Source: Corynebacterium jeikeium (GTDB lineage: Bacteria; Actinomycetota; Actinomycetes; Mycobacteriales; Mycobacteriaceae). From it: a stretch of DNA of 64,000 nt. Made by a program: the position numbers and the translations under genes. Position 1 is the first letter of the stretch. The number at the start of each line of letters is the position of its first letter. The DNA is taken from positions 98,572-162,571 of the forward strand of contig NZ_JFCH01000059.1 of assembly GCF_000738175.1 (NCBI RefSeq). Direction: 5' to 3'. The notes below the pieces were generated by a model. The model was not told the origin of the DNA. It did not search any database and was given only the letters and a program-made list of their open reading frames with translations. Below are positions 32,119-41,360 of the stretch, piece by piece.

Positions 32119-33639
32119 ATGGGAGGCTTCAGGTCTCGTTCCGAATCTGCTCGCAGTGGCGAGGGACAGCGCAAAAGGGCGACGGGCTACCAGCAGCGCC
32201 GGCCCGAGCACAAGCAGCGAAAGAGCAGGTCGCGGGGCTCCGGCGACAAGGTGCGCGACGTGGTCTTCGGCGTGCTGCGCGATGTCACGGTCGACGGTGC
32301 CTTCGGCAACCTCGCACTGCCCAAGGCGCTGCGGGAGGCGGGCATCAAGGGTCGTGACGCCGCATTTGCGACCGAGCTAACCTATGGCACACTGCGGGCG
32401 CGGGGGTTGCTGGACGCGATCATCGAAGACGCGGCCGGCCGCAAGATCGAGAAGATCGACTCGGTGGCGCTGGACGCCCTGCGACTGGGCGCGTATCAGA
32501 TCCTGCGCACGCGGGTGGAAAACCACGCCGCGGTGAACACCTCGGTGGAGTTGGTGAAGGCCTTCGGAGCAGGCCAGGCCTCCGGGTTCGTCAATGGCGT
32601 GCTGCGCGCGCTGACCCGCAAGAAGCCAGAGACATGGATTGAGCGCGTGGCGCCCGGCGACAGCCTGGCCGACCTAGCCCTGCGCAATGCGCACCCCGAG
32701 TGGATCGCCGAGGTCTTCGCCGACGCGCTGGGCGTGGAGCTCGCGACTGATGCCGGCCGCGCCGATCTAGAGCGCACCCTGGCTGCCGATGACGCCCGCC
32801 CGATCGTGCACCTGGCCGCCCGCCCCGGGCAGATCAGCGGCGAGGAACTGGCGCTGATCACCGGCGGCACGGAGGGCAAGTTCTCTCCCTATGCGGTGTA
32901 CCTGGACGAGGGCGCCCCAGGCGAAATCGCCCCTGTGCGCGAGGGGATGGCCAGCGTGCAGGACGAAGGCTCCCAGCTGATCGGCCTGGCCACCACCCGC
33001 GTTCCCGTGGCCGACAATCTGCCCGCCCGCTGGCTGGACCTGTGCGCCGGCCCCGGCGGCAAGACCGCCTTCATCGCCTCAGTGGCCATGTCGGAGCAGG
33101 CCACCGTGGATGCAATCGAGATCGCAGATCACCGCGCCAAGCTGATTGAGCAGACGACCCGCGACCTGCCCGTGCGCGTGCATGTCGGCGACGGCCGGAA
33201 GCTGGAATCTATCGGCGACCTGGATGCCCCGGAGGGCGGCTTCGCGCGCGTGCTTATTGACGCGCCCTGCTCCGGCCTGGGCGCGCTGCGCCGCCGCCCG
33301 GAGGCTCGCTGGACAAAGGATCCGCAGGACGTCGCCCCTCTGGTCACTTTGCAGCGCGAGCTGCTGGTCAGCGGCCTTGCGGCCACCGCCCCCGGCGGCG
33401 TGGTGATCTACTCCACCTGCTCGCCGCACCCCAAGGAAACCTCGGAGGTCGTCCGCTCCGTCGCAGCCCGCACGGGCGCGGAGATCCTGGACGTCACCGA
33501 GTTCCTGCCCGAACTGGCAGAGACGAACATTGCCCAGACCGCGCCGTTTGTGCAGCTCTGGCCGCACATCCACGGCACGGACGCGATGTTCTTCGCCGCC
33601 CTGCGCCCCGCCAACAACAGCACAAACACAAGCCGATAG
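32119..33639 (+). CDS. rsmB: 16S rRNA m5C967 methyltransferase RsmB/Sun
   Basis: 506 residues. A basic N-terminal tail (about residues 1-42, rich in Arg/Ser/Gln) precedes the NusB-like RNA-binding domain (KVRDVVFGVLRDVTVDGAFGNLALPK). The SAM-binding motif is DLCAGPGGKTAFIASV. Two catalytic cysteines are seen: in DAPCSGLGALRRRPEA and in YSTCSPHPKET. It methylates 16S rRNA. It follows fmt by four bases, and rpe lies 24 bases downstream. Confidence 0.95.
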   Translation: MGGFRSRSESARSGEGQRKRATGYQQRRPEHKQRKSRSRGSGDKVRDVVFGVLRDVTVDGAFGNLALPKALREAGIKGRDAAFATELTYGTLRARGLLDAIIEDAAGRKIEKIDSVALDALRLGAYQILRTRVENHAAVNTSVELVKAFGAGQASGFVNGVLRALTRKKPETWIERVAPGDSLADLALRNAHPEWIAEVFADALGVELATDAGRADLERTLAADDARPIVHLAARPGQISGEELALITGGTEGKFSPYAVYLDEGAPGEIAPVREGMASVQDEGSQLIGLATTRVPVADNLPARWLDLCAGPGGKTAFIASVAMSEQATVDAIEIADHRAKLIEQTTRDLPVRVHVGDGRKLESIGDLDAPEGGFARVLIDAPCSGLGALRRRPEARWTKDPQDVAPLVTLQRELLVSGLAATAPGGVVIYSTCSPHPKETSEVVRSVAARTGAEILDVTEFLPELAETNIAQTAPFVQLWPHIHGTDAMFFAALRPANNSTNTSR

Positions 33640-33663
33640 TCCGACAACAAGAAAGCCCAACCC

Positions 33664-34332
33664 ATGTCCGATTCCCGCACCCCGCTGATCGCCCCGTCCA
33701 TCCTCGCCGCCGACTTCGCCAACCTTGCCCAAGAGGTTGCCCGCGTGCCGAACGCCGACTGGCTGCACATCGACGTGATGGACAATCACTTCGTCCCGAA
33801 CCTTTCCTTCGGCCTGCCCGTGGCCAAGTCCCTGCTGCCGCACACGGACAAGCACCTAGACGTGCACCTCATGATCGAGAACCCCGAGAAGTGGGCGGAG
33901 GACTACGCCGACGATTTTCACTCCGTGACCTTCCACTTGGAGGCCGTTGCGGACGTCGATACCGCGATCGCCCTGGCCGATAAGCTGCGCGGTCACGGCA
34001 CGATGGCGGGCATCTCCATCAAGCCCAACACCCCGGTGGAGCCGCTGTTGGACCACCTGGATCGCTTCGACCTCGTGCTCGTCATGAGTGTGGAACCCGG
34101 CTTCGGCGGCCAGAAGTTCATGCCCGAGGTGCTGGACAAGGTCCGCAAGCTGCGCAGCCGAATCGATGCCGACGGCCTGGATACCCTCATCGAGATCGAC
34201 GGTGGCATTGGGGCTGAGACCGCCGCCGAGTCCGCCGCCGCGGGCGTGGACGTGTTCGTCGCTGGCTCCAGTGTGTTTGGCAAGCCGGACCCCGCCGCGG
34301 CGGTCGATGAGATCCGCGCCAGCGCCAAGTAG
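33664..34332 (+). CDS. rpe: Ribulose-phosphate 3-epimerase
   Basis: 222 residues, TIM barrel. APSILAADFANLAQEV begins the protein. HIDVMDNHFVPNLSFG carries the metal-binding His/Asp, DVHLMIENPEKW the next pair, and SVEPGFGGQKFMPEVLDKV is the phosphate loop. IEIDGGIGAETAAESAAAGVDVFVAGSSVFG ends the barrel. It interconverts ribulose-5-P and xylulose-5-P. ribD begins four bases after its stop. Confidence 0.97.
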   Translation: MSDSRTPLIAPSILAADFANLAQEVARVPNADWLHIDVMDNHFVPNLSFGLPVAKSLLPHTDKHLDVHLMIENPEKWAEDYADDFHSVTFHLEAVADVDTAIALADKLRGHGTMAGISIKPNTPVEPLLDHLDRFDLVLVMSVEPGFGGQKFMPEVLDKVRKLRSRIDADGLDTLIEIDGGIGAETAAESAAAGVDVFVAGSSVFGKPDPAAAVDEIRASAK

Positions 34333-34336
34333 CTCT

Positions 34337-35401
34337 ATGGATCTTTCTCTTTTTTCTGACGCCCACAGTCTCGGCTGGCAAGCTGCCCAGCTAGCCAGCC
34401 CGAACCCGCCGGTGGGCGCGGTGATCGAGGATCCCTCTGGGCAGGTGGTGGGACGCGGGTTCACGCAGGCCCCCGGCGGCGCGCATGCGGAGGTCGTCGC
34501 CCTGGAGCAGGCCGGCGAGAAGGCCCGGGGTGGTCGGGCGATCGTCACCCTGGAGCCCTGCAACCACACTGGTCGCACCGGCCCGTGCGCCGAGGCGCTC
34601 ATCCGCGCCGGTATCCGGCGGGTGGATTTCCTCTTCGCGGATCCAAACCCCACCGCCGAGGGCGGCGCCGCCACGCTCCGCGCCGCGGGCGTGGAGGTTC
34701 ACGGCCCCTACCTGCCGAACCCCACGACCAGCGACGCGGCGATACTGCCCGCGTGGTCGGAGGTGTACAGCGTGGAGCCCTGGTTGATATGCATGGCCCA
34801 GCAGCGCCCGCACGTGTGCCTGAAGATGGCCTCCACGCTGGATGGACGGGTGGCAGCCGTGGATGGAACCAGCCAGTGGATCACCGGCGAGCCGGCGCGA
34901 GTGGCAGTACACGAGGATAGGACGCGCCGCGACGCGATCCTGGTGGGCACCGGAACCATTGTGGCGGATAACCCGCGGCTGACCGCCCGCGATGCCGACG
35001 GGCGACCCTTCCCCGAGGAGCTGCAGCCGCTGCGGGTGATCATGGGGATTAGCGACATTCCCGCGGACGCGGCGGTGTTCGCCACGCCCGGGCGTGCCCT
35101 CCACCTGCATACCCGCGACGTCCACGCGGTGCTGGCGGAGCTCCGGAAGCGCGACGTACGCACCCTACTGGTGGAAGGCGGAGCTCAGGTAGCCGCAGCC
35201 TTCGTGAAAGCCGGCGTAGTGGACGAGGTTCAGTACTACGCTGCCCCGGCAGTATTGGGAGCGGGGGTGGCGTCACTAAGCGATAGCGAGAACAGCCTCG
35301 GCCAAACGATCGGGGACATCCGGCGCTTCGTCCCGCGTGAGCTGCAGGTTTTCGGCCAAGACCTGCGCTGGACGCTGACCGCGCCCGGCCATACCCCCTG
35401 A
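34337..35401 (+). CDS. ribD: Bifunctional diaminohydroxyphosphoribosylaminopyrimidine deaminase / 5-amino-6-(5-phosphoribosylamino)uracil reductase
   Basis: 354 residues from this ATG. The N-terminal deaminase domain has the Zn site in GAHAEVVALEQAG and TLEPCNHTGRTGPCAEAL. The C-terminal reductase domain begins near PHVCLKMASTLDGRVAA and has LLVEGGAQVAAAFV. It carries out steps two and three of riboflavin synthesis. An earlier in-frame start inside rpe was rejected. A GGCGTCACTAAG copy lies near the 3' end (35269), coded by TCA CTA. Confidence 0.96.
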   Translation: MDLSLFSDAHSLGWQAAQLASPNPPVGAVIEDPSGQVVGRGFTQAPGGAHAEVVALEQAGEKARGGRAIVTLEPCNHTGRTGPCAEALIRAGIRRVDFLFADPNPTAEGGAATLRAAGVEVHGPYLPNPTTSDAAILPAWSEVYSVEPWLICMAQQRPHVCLKMASTLDGRVAAVDGTSQWITGEPARVAVHEDRTRRDAILVGTGTIVADNPRLTARDADGRPFPEELQPLRVIMGISDIPADAAVFATPGRALHLHTRDVHAVLAELRKRDVRTLLVEGGAQVAAAFVKAGVVDEVQYYAAPAVLGAGVASLSDSENSLGQTIGDIRRFVPRELQVFGQDLRWTLTAPGHTP

Positions 35402-35423
35402 TACTGGGATCAACCCACAGTGG

Positions 35424-35429
35424 GATAAT
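35424..35429 (+). promoter_or_regulatory. -10 element (GATAAT) of an internal rib promoter
   Basis: GATAAT lies in the 66-base ribD-ribE gap and shares its last base with the palindrome that follows. The -35 region is not obvious. Confidence 0.45.
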
Positions 35430-35450
35430 GTGTATGTAATCACATACACA
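35429..35450. promoter_or_regulatory. Perfect 9-bp inverted repeat, candidate repressor operator for ribE-ribBA-ribH
   Basis: TGTGTATGT and ACATACACA flank a 4-base centre AATC. The palindrome starts at the last base of the -10 hexamer, so a protein bound here would cover the transcription start. The left 16 bases also read TGTGT-N6-TCACA, one mismatch from the GlxR/CRP consensus TGTGA-N6-TCACA. As an RNA it would form a 9-bp hairpin, but there is no T-run after it. No FMN riboswitch is recognisable in the gap. Confidence 0.6.
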
Positions 35451-35467
35451 AAATTTAAGGAGCGCGT

Positions 35468-36109
35468 ATGTTCACCGGAATCATCGAGGAGGTCGGGCGG
35501 GTAGCCGCGATTGAAGAAGCCGGGGATGCTTTAAGGATGCGCTTCACGGCTCCGGGTGTACTGGAGGACGCCAAGCGCGGCGATTCCATCGCAATCAACG
35601 GCGTGTGCCTGACCGTGGCCGAGCTTTCGCCCGAGGAGTTCACCGCCGACGTGATGCAGGTGACTCTGGACTACAGCGCGCTGGGCAGCGTTTCTGTCGG
35701 CGACCGGGTGAACGTGGAGCGCGCCATGGCCAGCGGCCAGCGCTTCGGCGGGCACATCGTGCAGGGGCACGTGGACGGCACCGCGACCTTGCAGGAGCGC
35801 CGCCCCTCGGAGCACTGGGAGGTGTTCCGCTTCCAGCTGGAGGATCCCCAACTGGCGCGCTACGTGGCGAAGAAGGGTTCCGTGGCGATCAACGGCACGT
35901 CGCTGACCGTGGCGGAGGTAGCCGAAGCAGGCGGGTCTGGCTCAAGTGAGGCGTGGTTCGAGGTCTCCCTGATCCCGACCACCCTGGCGGACACGATGCT
36001 GGGGGATCTGAACCCGGGCGATACGGTGAATGTGGAATGCGACGTGCTGGCAAAGTACGTCGAGCGGCTGGCACAGCACGGCGCGCAGGAAGATCAGTAC
36101 AAGGCATAA
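35468..36109 (+). CDS. ribE: Riboflavin synthase alpha chain
   Basis: 213 residues with two lumazine-binding repeats. The first begins MFTGIIEEVGRV; both repeats have the SIAINGVCLTV / SVAINGTSLTV strand. The N-terminal MFTGIIEE and the GHIVQGHVDG segment are typical. It dismutates two lumazines to riboflavin. ATG after AAGGAGCG. The second repeat has a small Gly/Ser insertion (EAGGSGSSEAW). ribBA follows after nine bases. Confidence 0.96.
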   Translation: MFTGIIEEVGRVAAIEEAGDALRMRFTAPGVLEDAKRGDSIAINGVCLTVAELSPEEFTADVMQVTLDYSALGSVSVGDRVNVERAMASGQRFGGHIVQGHVDGTATLQERRPSEHWEVFRFQLEDPQLARYVAKKGSVAINGTSLTVAEVAEAGGSGSSEAWFEVSLIPTTLADTMLGDLNPGDTVNVECDVLAKYVERLAQHGAQEDQYKA

Positions 36110-36118
36110 AGGGCACCA

Positions 36119-37381
36119 ATGAGCACGAGCGAAAATAGCGAACCCCAAGACATCAAACTGGATTCCGTGGAGCGCGCCATCGCCGACATCGCGGCGGGCA
36201 AGGCCGTGGTGGTCGTCGACGACGAAGACCGGGAAAACGAGGGCGACCTCATCTTCGCCGCGGAGCTGGCCACCCCGGAGCTGATGGCCTTCATGGTGCG
36301 CCACAGCTCTGGCTATGTCTGCGTGGGAATGGATAGCGCCGACTGCGACCGCCTGGGTCTGCCGCCGATGGTGGCCCGCAACGAGGACGTCCGCGGTACG
36401 GCCTACACCGTCACTGTGGACGCCGCCGAGGGCGTGGACACCGGCATCAGCGCCACCGACCGTGCCCGCACCGTGCGCCTGCTGGCCGACCCTACGTCCA
36501 CCGTCGCCACCTTTAACCGTCCCGGCCACGTGGTGCCGCTGCGCGCCAAGCGCGGAGGCGTGCTCGTGCGCCAGGGCCACACCGAGGCCGCGGTGGATCT
36601 GGCCCGCGCGGCGAACCTGGCGCCCGCCGGCGCGCTGTGCGAGATCGTCTCTAAGGAAGATCCCACGACCATGGCCCGCCTGCCGGAGCTGCGCCGCTTC
36701 GCAGACGAGCACGACCTGGCGCTGATCAGCATCGAGCAGCTGCAGGACTGGCGCCGCCACCACACCCAGACCCTCGAGCGCGCCGTGGAAACCCGCCTGC
36801 CGACCGTTCACGGCAACTTCCGGGCCATCGGCTACGTCAACATCATCGACGGCACGGAGCACGTGGCTCTGGTCAAGGGCGATGTGAGCGCAGTCAGCAC
36901 TGGCAGCGAGGAGCCAGTTCCGGTGCGCGTGCACTCCGAGTGCCTGACCGGCGACGTCTTCGGTTCCCGTCGCTGCGACTGCGGGGACCAGCTTTCCGCT
37001 GCCCTGGACTACATCGAGGCCAAGGGGCGGGGAGTGGTCATCTACCTGCGCGGCCACGAAGGGCGGGGCATCGGGCTACTGCCGAAGCTGCGCGCCTACG
37101 TGCTGCAGGACGAGGGCCTGGACACCGTCGACGCAAACCTGGAGCAGGGTCTTCCGGTAGACGCCCGCGAGTACAGCGCCGCCGCGCAGATCCTCAAGGA
37201 CCTGCAGGTTCATTCGGTCGCGCTGATCTCTAACAACCCGGACAAGATCCACGACCTGGCCAGCCACGGCGTGGACGTGACCAAGCGCATCCCGGTGGAG
37301 CTCAACGCCAACGAGGACAATGTGGTGTACCTGCGCACGAAACGCGACCGCATGGGCCACCAACTCGATACCCTGGACTAG
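36119..37381 (+). CDS. ribBA: Bifunctional 3,4-dihydroxy-2-butanone-4-phosphate synthase / GTP cyclohydrolase II
   Basis: 420 residues. The DHBP synthase half (about 10-215) has [19 protein letters not shown] and [24 protein letters not shown]. The GTP cyclohydrolase II half has the three Zn cysteines in [18 protein letters not shown], the catalytic [13 protein letters not shown] and the C-terminal ISNNPDKI segment. It supplies both precursors of riboflavin. It lies between ribE and ribH in one transcription unit. Confidence 0.97.
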   Translation: MSTSENSEPQDIKLDSVERAIADIAAGKAVVVVDDEDRENEGDLIFAAELATPELMAFMVRHSSGYVCVGMDSADCDRLGLPPMVARNEDVRGTAYTVTVDAAEGVDTGISATDRARTVRLLADPTSTVATFNRPGHVVPLRAKRGGVLVRQGHTEAAVDLARAANLAPAGALCEIVSKEDPTTMARLPELRRFADEHDLALISIEQLQDWRRHHTQTLERAVETRLPTVHGNFRAIGYVNIIDGTEHVALVKGDVSAVSTGSEEPVPVRVHSECLTGDVFGSRRCDCGDQLSAALDYIEAKGRGVVIYLRGHEGRGIGLLPKLRAYVLQDEGLDTVDANLEQGLPVDAREYSAAAQILKDLQVHSVALISNNPDKIHDLASHGVDVTKRIPVELNANEDNVVYLRTKRDRMGHQLDTLD

Positions 37382-37413
37382 AACACGCTAGAAGATAGAA
37401 GGAGCCCCGCACC

Positions 37414-37896
37414 GTGGCACACAACGGAGTCGCCGACGTCCAGCTCAAGGCCGGTTCTGCCTATGGCATGACCGTGGCCGTCATCAGCGCATCCTGGAAT
37501 GCCGATATCACCGACCAGCTGCACGAGCACTCGATCGCCGCCGCCAAGGAAGCCGGGGCGCAGGTCTCGGAGTGGCGGGTCGCCGGGGCACTGGAGCTGC
37601 CGGTTGCCGTCGCCGCAGCATGTAAGCGTTTTGACGCCGTAGTGGCGAACGGCTGCGTAATCCAGGGGGAGACCGAGCACTTCCGCGTGGTCTGCGATGC
37701 CGTTACCTACGGCCTGACGCGCGCGGGCATGGACTCGGGCACACCCGTCGGCAACGGCGTGCTGACCGTCGATACCCATGAGCAGGCGGTGGACCGTGCG
37801 GGTGGCGTCGATGCGAAAGAGGACAAGGGGCGCGACGCGGCAGTCGCCGCTATCCACACCGCTCTGGTGCTACGCCAGATCGAGCGTGGCGTTTAG
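37414..37896 (+). CDS. ribH: 6,7-Dimethyl-8-ribityllumazine synthase
   Basis: 160 residues, GTG start after AAGGAGCCC. VISASWNADITDQLHEHS begins the fold; the substrate site is WRVAGALELPVAVAAAC, and the catalytic His lies in VIQGETEHFRVVCDAV. GNGVLTVDTHEQAVDRAG completes it. It condenses the RibD and RibB products into lumazine. Last gene of the rib run. A motif copy at 37632 is read as TTT GAC GCC. Confidence 0.96.
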   Translation: MAHNGVADVQLKAGSAYGMTVAVISASWNADITDQLHEHSIAAAKEAGAQVSEWRVAGALELPVAVAAACKRFDAVVANGCVIQGETEHFRVVCDAVTYGLTRAGMDSGTPVGNGVLTVDTHEQAVDRAGGVDAKEDKGRDAAVAAIHTALVLRQIERGV

Positions 37897-37917
37897 GGGC
37901 TACCACCCCGGACAGAG

Positions 37918-37923
37918 TAGGGT
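37918..37923 (+). promoter_or_regulatory. -10 element (TAGGGT) for the leaderless PH-type gene
   Basis: TAGGGT ends eight bases before the GTG at 37932; no ribosome site is present. Same hexamer and spacing as at def. Confidence 0.45.
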
Positions 37924-37931
37924 GGATTGCC

Positions 37932-38387
37932 GTGAGCGATAAGGAGAATTGGGAGCTGGAAGTATCCTCGCCCTTCCTAAAGAAGCTGGCGTGGATTCTG
38001 GTCGTGCTGATCATGGCGGTGCACATCTTCATGGCCATCGTCGTGGCTGTGGGCGATACCGGCGTGACGGTGACGAAGGCCGATCAATGGGGGTTCATCG
38101 GCATCGGCCTGGTCTTCTCTTTCGTAGCGCTATCCCTGCTGCGCCCGCACGTCAAGGTGAACAGTGAGGGCGTGGAGGTGCGCAACATCGTGAACGGACA
38201 GTTCTACCCGTGGGAGATCATCCACGGGCTGTCCTTCCCGCAAGAGGCCAAGTGGGCGCGCCTGGAACTGCCCGACTTTGAGTTCGTGCCGATGATGGCG
38301 CTGAACATCTACGACAAGCAGCTGATCGCCCAGCGTGTAGAGGACTTCCGCCAGCTGGAGGATCGCTACATGCCTTTCGATGACTAG
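37932..38387 (+). CDS. Small membrane protein with bacterial PH-like domain
   Basis: 151 residues, GTG start without a ribosome site. Two membrane segments (about residues 18-40 and 52-70) are followed by a cytosolic domain that fits the bacterial PH fold ([31 protein letters not shown]). The Trp after the strand at YPWEII is typical of that family. Function unknown. The gene overlaps the uvrC start by eight bases. Its position between rib genes and uvrC is, as far as I know, usual for corynebacteria, so it may be a conserved envelope protein. Confidence 0.8.
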   Translation: MSDKENWELEVSSPFLKKLAWILVVLIMAVHIFMAIVVAVGDTGVTVTKADQWGFIGIGLVFSFVALSLLRPHVKVNSEGVEVRNIVNGQFYPWEIIHGLSFPQEAKWARLELPDFEFVPMMALNIYDKQLIAQRVEDFRQLEDRYMPFDD

Positions 38388-40452
38388 CGTTTCCTACCGC
38401 CCCGAGCCCGGCAGCATCCCCACCGACCCGGGGGTATATACCTTTCGGGACGCCCACGAGCGCGTCATTTACGTCGGCAAGGCCAAGAACCTACGCGCCC
38501 GGCTGTCCAACTATTTCCAGGATCTCGACCAGTTGCACCCGCGCACCCGGGCGATGGTGCAGTCCGCCAACCACGTGCAGTGGACGGTTGTTTCCAGCGA
38601 GCTGGAAGCGCTGAACCTGGAATACACCTGGATCAAGCGCTTCAACCCCCGGTTCAACGTGATGTATCGGGACGACAAGACCTATCCCATGCTGGCGATC
38701 AGCGTGAAGGAGCAGATCCCGCGCGCATTCATGTACCGCGGGCCCCGGCGCAAGGGCGTGCGTTACTTCGGGCCATACCCCAAGGCGTGGGCGATCCGAG
38801 AGACCCTCGAGTCGCTGACGCGCGTGTTTCCGATCAGAACGTGCTCGGCTGGGGTCTATAGGCGTCACGAAGCATTGGGAAGACCCTGCCTACTGGGCTA
38901 CATCGATCGCTGTAGTGCCCCGTGCGTCGGCAAGATCACCCCGGAGGATCACCGCGCGCTGGTGGATCAGTTCTCCAGCTTCCTGGCGGGCAACACCGAG
39001 CCCGTGCTGCGCAGGGTGCGCAAGGAGATGGAGCAGGCCAGCGAGAACCTGGACTTTGAACGCGCCGCATCCTTACGTGACCAGCTGCAGGCCATGCAGA
39101 AATCCATGGAGCGGCAGGCGGTGGTGTTCTCCGACAACACGGACGCAGACCTCATCGCCTTCGTGGCCGACGAGCTGGAGGCCGCGGTGCAGATCTTCCA
39201 CGTCCGCGGCGGGCGCATCCACGGCCAGCGCGGCTGGGTGGTCGAGCGCGAAGACTTAAGCGAGGAGAAGCTGGTCGCGGACTTCATCACCCAGTTCTAC
39301 GGCGAGACCGCGGAGCTGGCGAAGGCGACGGAGACTCAGGTGGGTGGTGCATCCGGCCCAGAGGTGAATCGGGACCTGGCGCGCGCCATCAACCCGGCCG
39401 CCGCACAGGACTTGGGCGACCTGGTGGGTGACGTGCAGGTAACACCCGTGCCCCGCGAGATTCTGGTTCACGCGATGCCGGACGATGCCGACGACCTGGC
39501 GGCGTGGTTGACGAGCCTGCGCGGCTCCAATGTGCAGATCCGCGTGCCGCAGCGCGGCGACAAGAAGGCGCTGATGACCACCGCGGAGACGAATGCCACG
39601 CAGGCGCTGGCGCAGCACAAGCTGAAACGGGCAGGCGACATCACGGCCCGCTCGGCGGCGCTCAAGGAACTGCAGGAAGCACTGTGGATGGACGAATCCC
39701 CGCTGCGCATCGAGTGCACCGACATCTCCCATATCCAGGGCACCGACGTGGTGGCCAGTCTGGTGGTCTTCGAGGACGGCCTGCCGAAGAAGGCCGACTA
39801 CCGCCGGTACAAGATCCGCGACGCAGCGGGCGACGGGCATTCCGACGACGTCGCCAGCATCGCGGAGGTCGTGCGGAGACGATTTAAGCGCTATCAGCAG
39901 GACAAGTCCGCAGTGCCTGCGGGCGACGATGCGGGCGATCTGCTGGAGGGCGAGACCGAGTTGGAAGACAACTCCGCGGAGGGCACAGACCCAGCCACGG
40001 AGAAGCGCAAGTTCGCCTACCCACCGCAGCTTTTCATCGTCGACGGCGGCCTGCCACAGGTAAACGCCGCCCAGGAGGTTCTCGACGAGTTGGGCGTCAA
40101 CGACGTCACTCTGGTGGGTATCGCCAAGCGCCTGGAGGAGATCTGGGTGCCGGGGGAGGAGTACCCGATCATCGTGCCCCGCAATTCTCCCGCGCTGTAC
40201 CTTGTGCAGAATCTGCGCGACGAGGCGCACCGCTTCGCCATCACGTTCCACCGCCAGCAGCGCAGCGCCCGCATGCGCCGCAGCAAGCTGGACGACATTC
40301 CGGGTCTGGGGCCTAAGCGCCGCAAGCAGCTGGTCAAGGAGTTCGGCTCCGTGGCGAGGGTCAAGGAAGCCAGCGTGGAGGACATCGCCGCCCTGCCGGG
40401 CTTTGGCCCCAAGTTGGCGCAACTCATTCACGACGCGCTGAATGCTGAGTAG
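38380..40452 (+). CDS. uvrC: Excinuclease ABC subunit C
   Basis: 690 residues. N-terminal GIY-YIG nuclease ([31 protein letters not shown]). A Cys cluster follows (RTCSAG...[16 protein letters not shown]). The UVR/UvrB-binding segment is [14 protein letters not shown]. The RNase H-like endonuclease begins [24 protein letters not shown], and a helix-hairpin-helix pair ends the protein. An acidic insert (about residues 508-550, [19 protein letters not shown]) makes it longer than E. coli UvrC. It makes both incisions in nucleotide excision repair. Confidence 0.97.
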   Translation: MTSVSYRPEPGSIPTDPGVYTFRDAHERVIYVGKAKNLRARLSNYFQDLDQLHPRTRAMVQSANHVQWTVVSSELEALNLEYTWIKRFNPRFNVMYRDDKTYPMLAISVKEQIPRAFMYRGPRRKGVRYFGPYPKAWAIRETLESLTRVFPIRTCSAGVYRRHEALGRPCLLGYIDRCSAPCVGKITPEDHRALVDQFSSFLAGNTEPVLRRVRKEMEQASENLDFERAASLRDQLQAMQKSMERQAVVFSDNTDADLIAFVADELEAAVQIFHVRGGRIHGQRGWVVEREDLSEEKLVADFITQFYGETAELAKATETQVGGASGPEVNRDLARAINPAAAQDLGDLVGDVQVTPVPREILVHAMPDDADDLAAWLTSLRGSNVQIRVPQRGDKKALMTTAETNATQALAQHKLKRAGDITARSAALKELQEALWMDESPLRIECTDISHIQGTDVVASLVVFEDGLPKKADYRRYKIRDAAGDGHSDDVASIAEVVRRRFKRYQQDKSAVPAGDDAGDLLEGETELEDNSAEGTDPATEKRKFAYPPQLFIVDGGLPQVNAAQEVLDELGVNDVTLVGIAKRLEEIWVPGEEYPIIVPRNSPALYLVQNLRDEAHRFAITFHRQQRSARMRRSKLDDIPGLGPKRRKQLVKEFGSVARVKEASVEDIAALPGFGPKLAQLIHDALNAE

Positions 40453-40462
40453 GATCGGGGAC

Positions 40463-41338
40463 ATGAGCGCATCAACGCAGCAAGAGCCCAGTTTGATCCT
40501 GATTACGGGCATGTCCGGGGCGGGGCGTCGAGCCACCGCCGCAGCCCTGGAGGAGCTCGGGTGGTACGTCGCCGACAACCTCCCGCCCGAGCTCATTGTG
40601 CGTATGGTCGAGCTCAGTTTCTCTGATGATTCGCCGATCGAGAAGCTGGCGATCGTCACCGACGTGCGCTCCCGCGAATTCGCCGGCAACCTCACCAGCG
40701 TGCTGCACGACTTGCACACCGGGGGCCGGCGCCCGACGGTGCTGTACCTGGATGCCACCGACGAGGCGCTGATCGCTCGTTTCGACGCGGTTCGCCGCAC
40801 CCACCCGCTGCAGCAGAAGGGCACGTTGCAGGACGGCATCGACCGAGAGCGCGAGATGCTGACCAGCATCCGTGAGCGCGCCGACATTGTGCTAGATACC
40901 ACCAATCGCAGCATCCACGACCTGCGCCGGGAGCTGGAGAAGTTCTTCGCCGCAGCCGACCACTCGAGCGTCCGCATCAACGTGCAGAGCTTCGGCTTCA
41001 AGCACGGTCCGCCGAAGGACATCGACATGTTGCTGGATGCTCGCTTTTTGCCGAACCCTTACTGGGATCCGGAGCTGCGGCCCTTTAAAGGTATTGACGC
41101 CCCCGTCTCTGACTTCGTGCTGTCGCAGCCAGGCGCGCAAGCGTTCCTCGACCACATCGTCGGGCTCATCCATTCGGTGCTGCCGGGCTATCGCAAGGAG
41201 GGCAAATTCTTCGTCTCCGTGGCCATCGGCTGCACGGGTGGGCACCACCGCAGCGTGGCAATCGTCGAGGAACTAACCCGCAGCCTGGCCGACGACGGGG
41301 TGCTGGTAAACCTGTCCCACCGGGATCTGGAACGTTAG
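40463..41338 (+). CDS. rapZ: RapZ/YvcJ-type nucleotide-binding protein
   Basis: 291 residues from this ATG, which has AGGA eight bases upstream; an ATG at 40442 inside uvrC would add seven residues. The P-loop reads GMSGAGRRATAAAL, with Arg in place of the invariant Lys. DNLPPELI, VTDVRSREF, LDATDEALIARF and the C-terminal SVAIGCTGGHHRSVAIVEEL (phosphate/RNA-binding region) are conserved. In other bacteria it controls GlmS RNA or competence. The target here is unknown. The uvrC-rapZ-yvcK-whiA order is conserved. Confidence 0.93.
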   Translation: MSASTQQEPSLILITGMSGAGRRATAAALEELGWYVADNLPPELIVRMVELSFSDDSPIEKLAIVTDVRSREFAGNLTSVLHDLHTGGRRPTVLYLDATDEALIARFDAVRRTHPLQQKGTLQDGIDREREMLTSIRERADIVLDTTNRSIHDLRRELEKFFAAADHSSVRINVQSFGFKHGPPKDIDMLLDARFLPNPYWDPELRPFKGIDAPVSDFVLSQPGAQAFLDHIVGLIHSVLPGYRKEGKFFVSVAIGCTGGHHRSVAIVEELTRSLADDGVLVNLSHRDLER

Positions 41339-41360
41339 GGAAGGGGATCGGAGACTAACC

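Noticed and set aside
33250..33259. TTATTGACGCG in rsmB as another copy of the dispersed motif
   Set aside because: The last base differs (GACGCG), so it was not counted, though it shares the TTATTGACGC extension.
35402..35467. FMN riboswitch before ribE
   Set aside because: The gap is only 66 bases and lacks the conserved RFN core; a palindrome is present instead.
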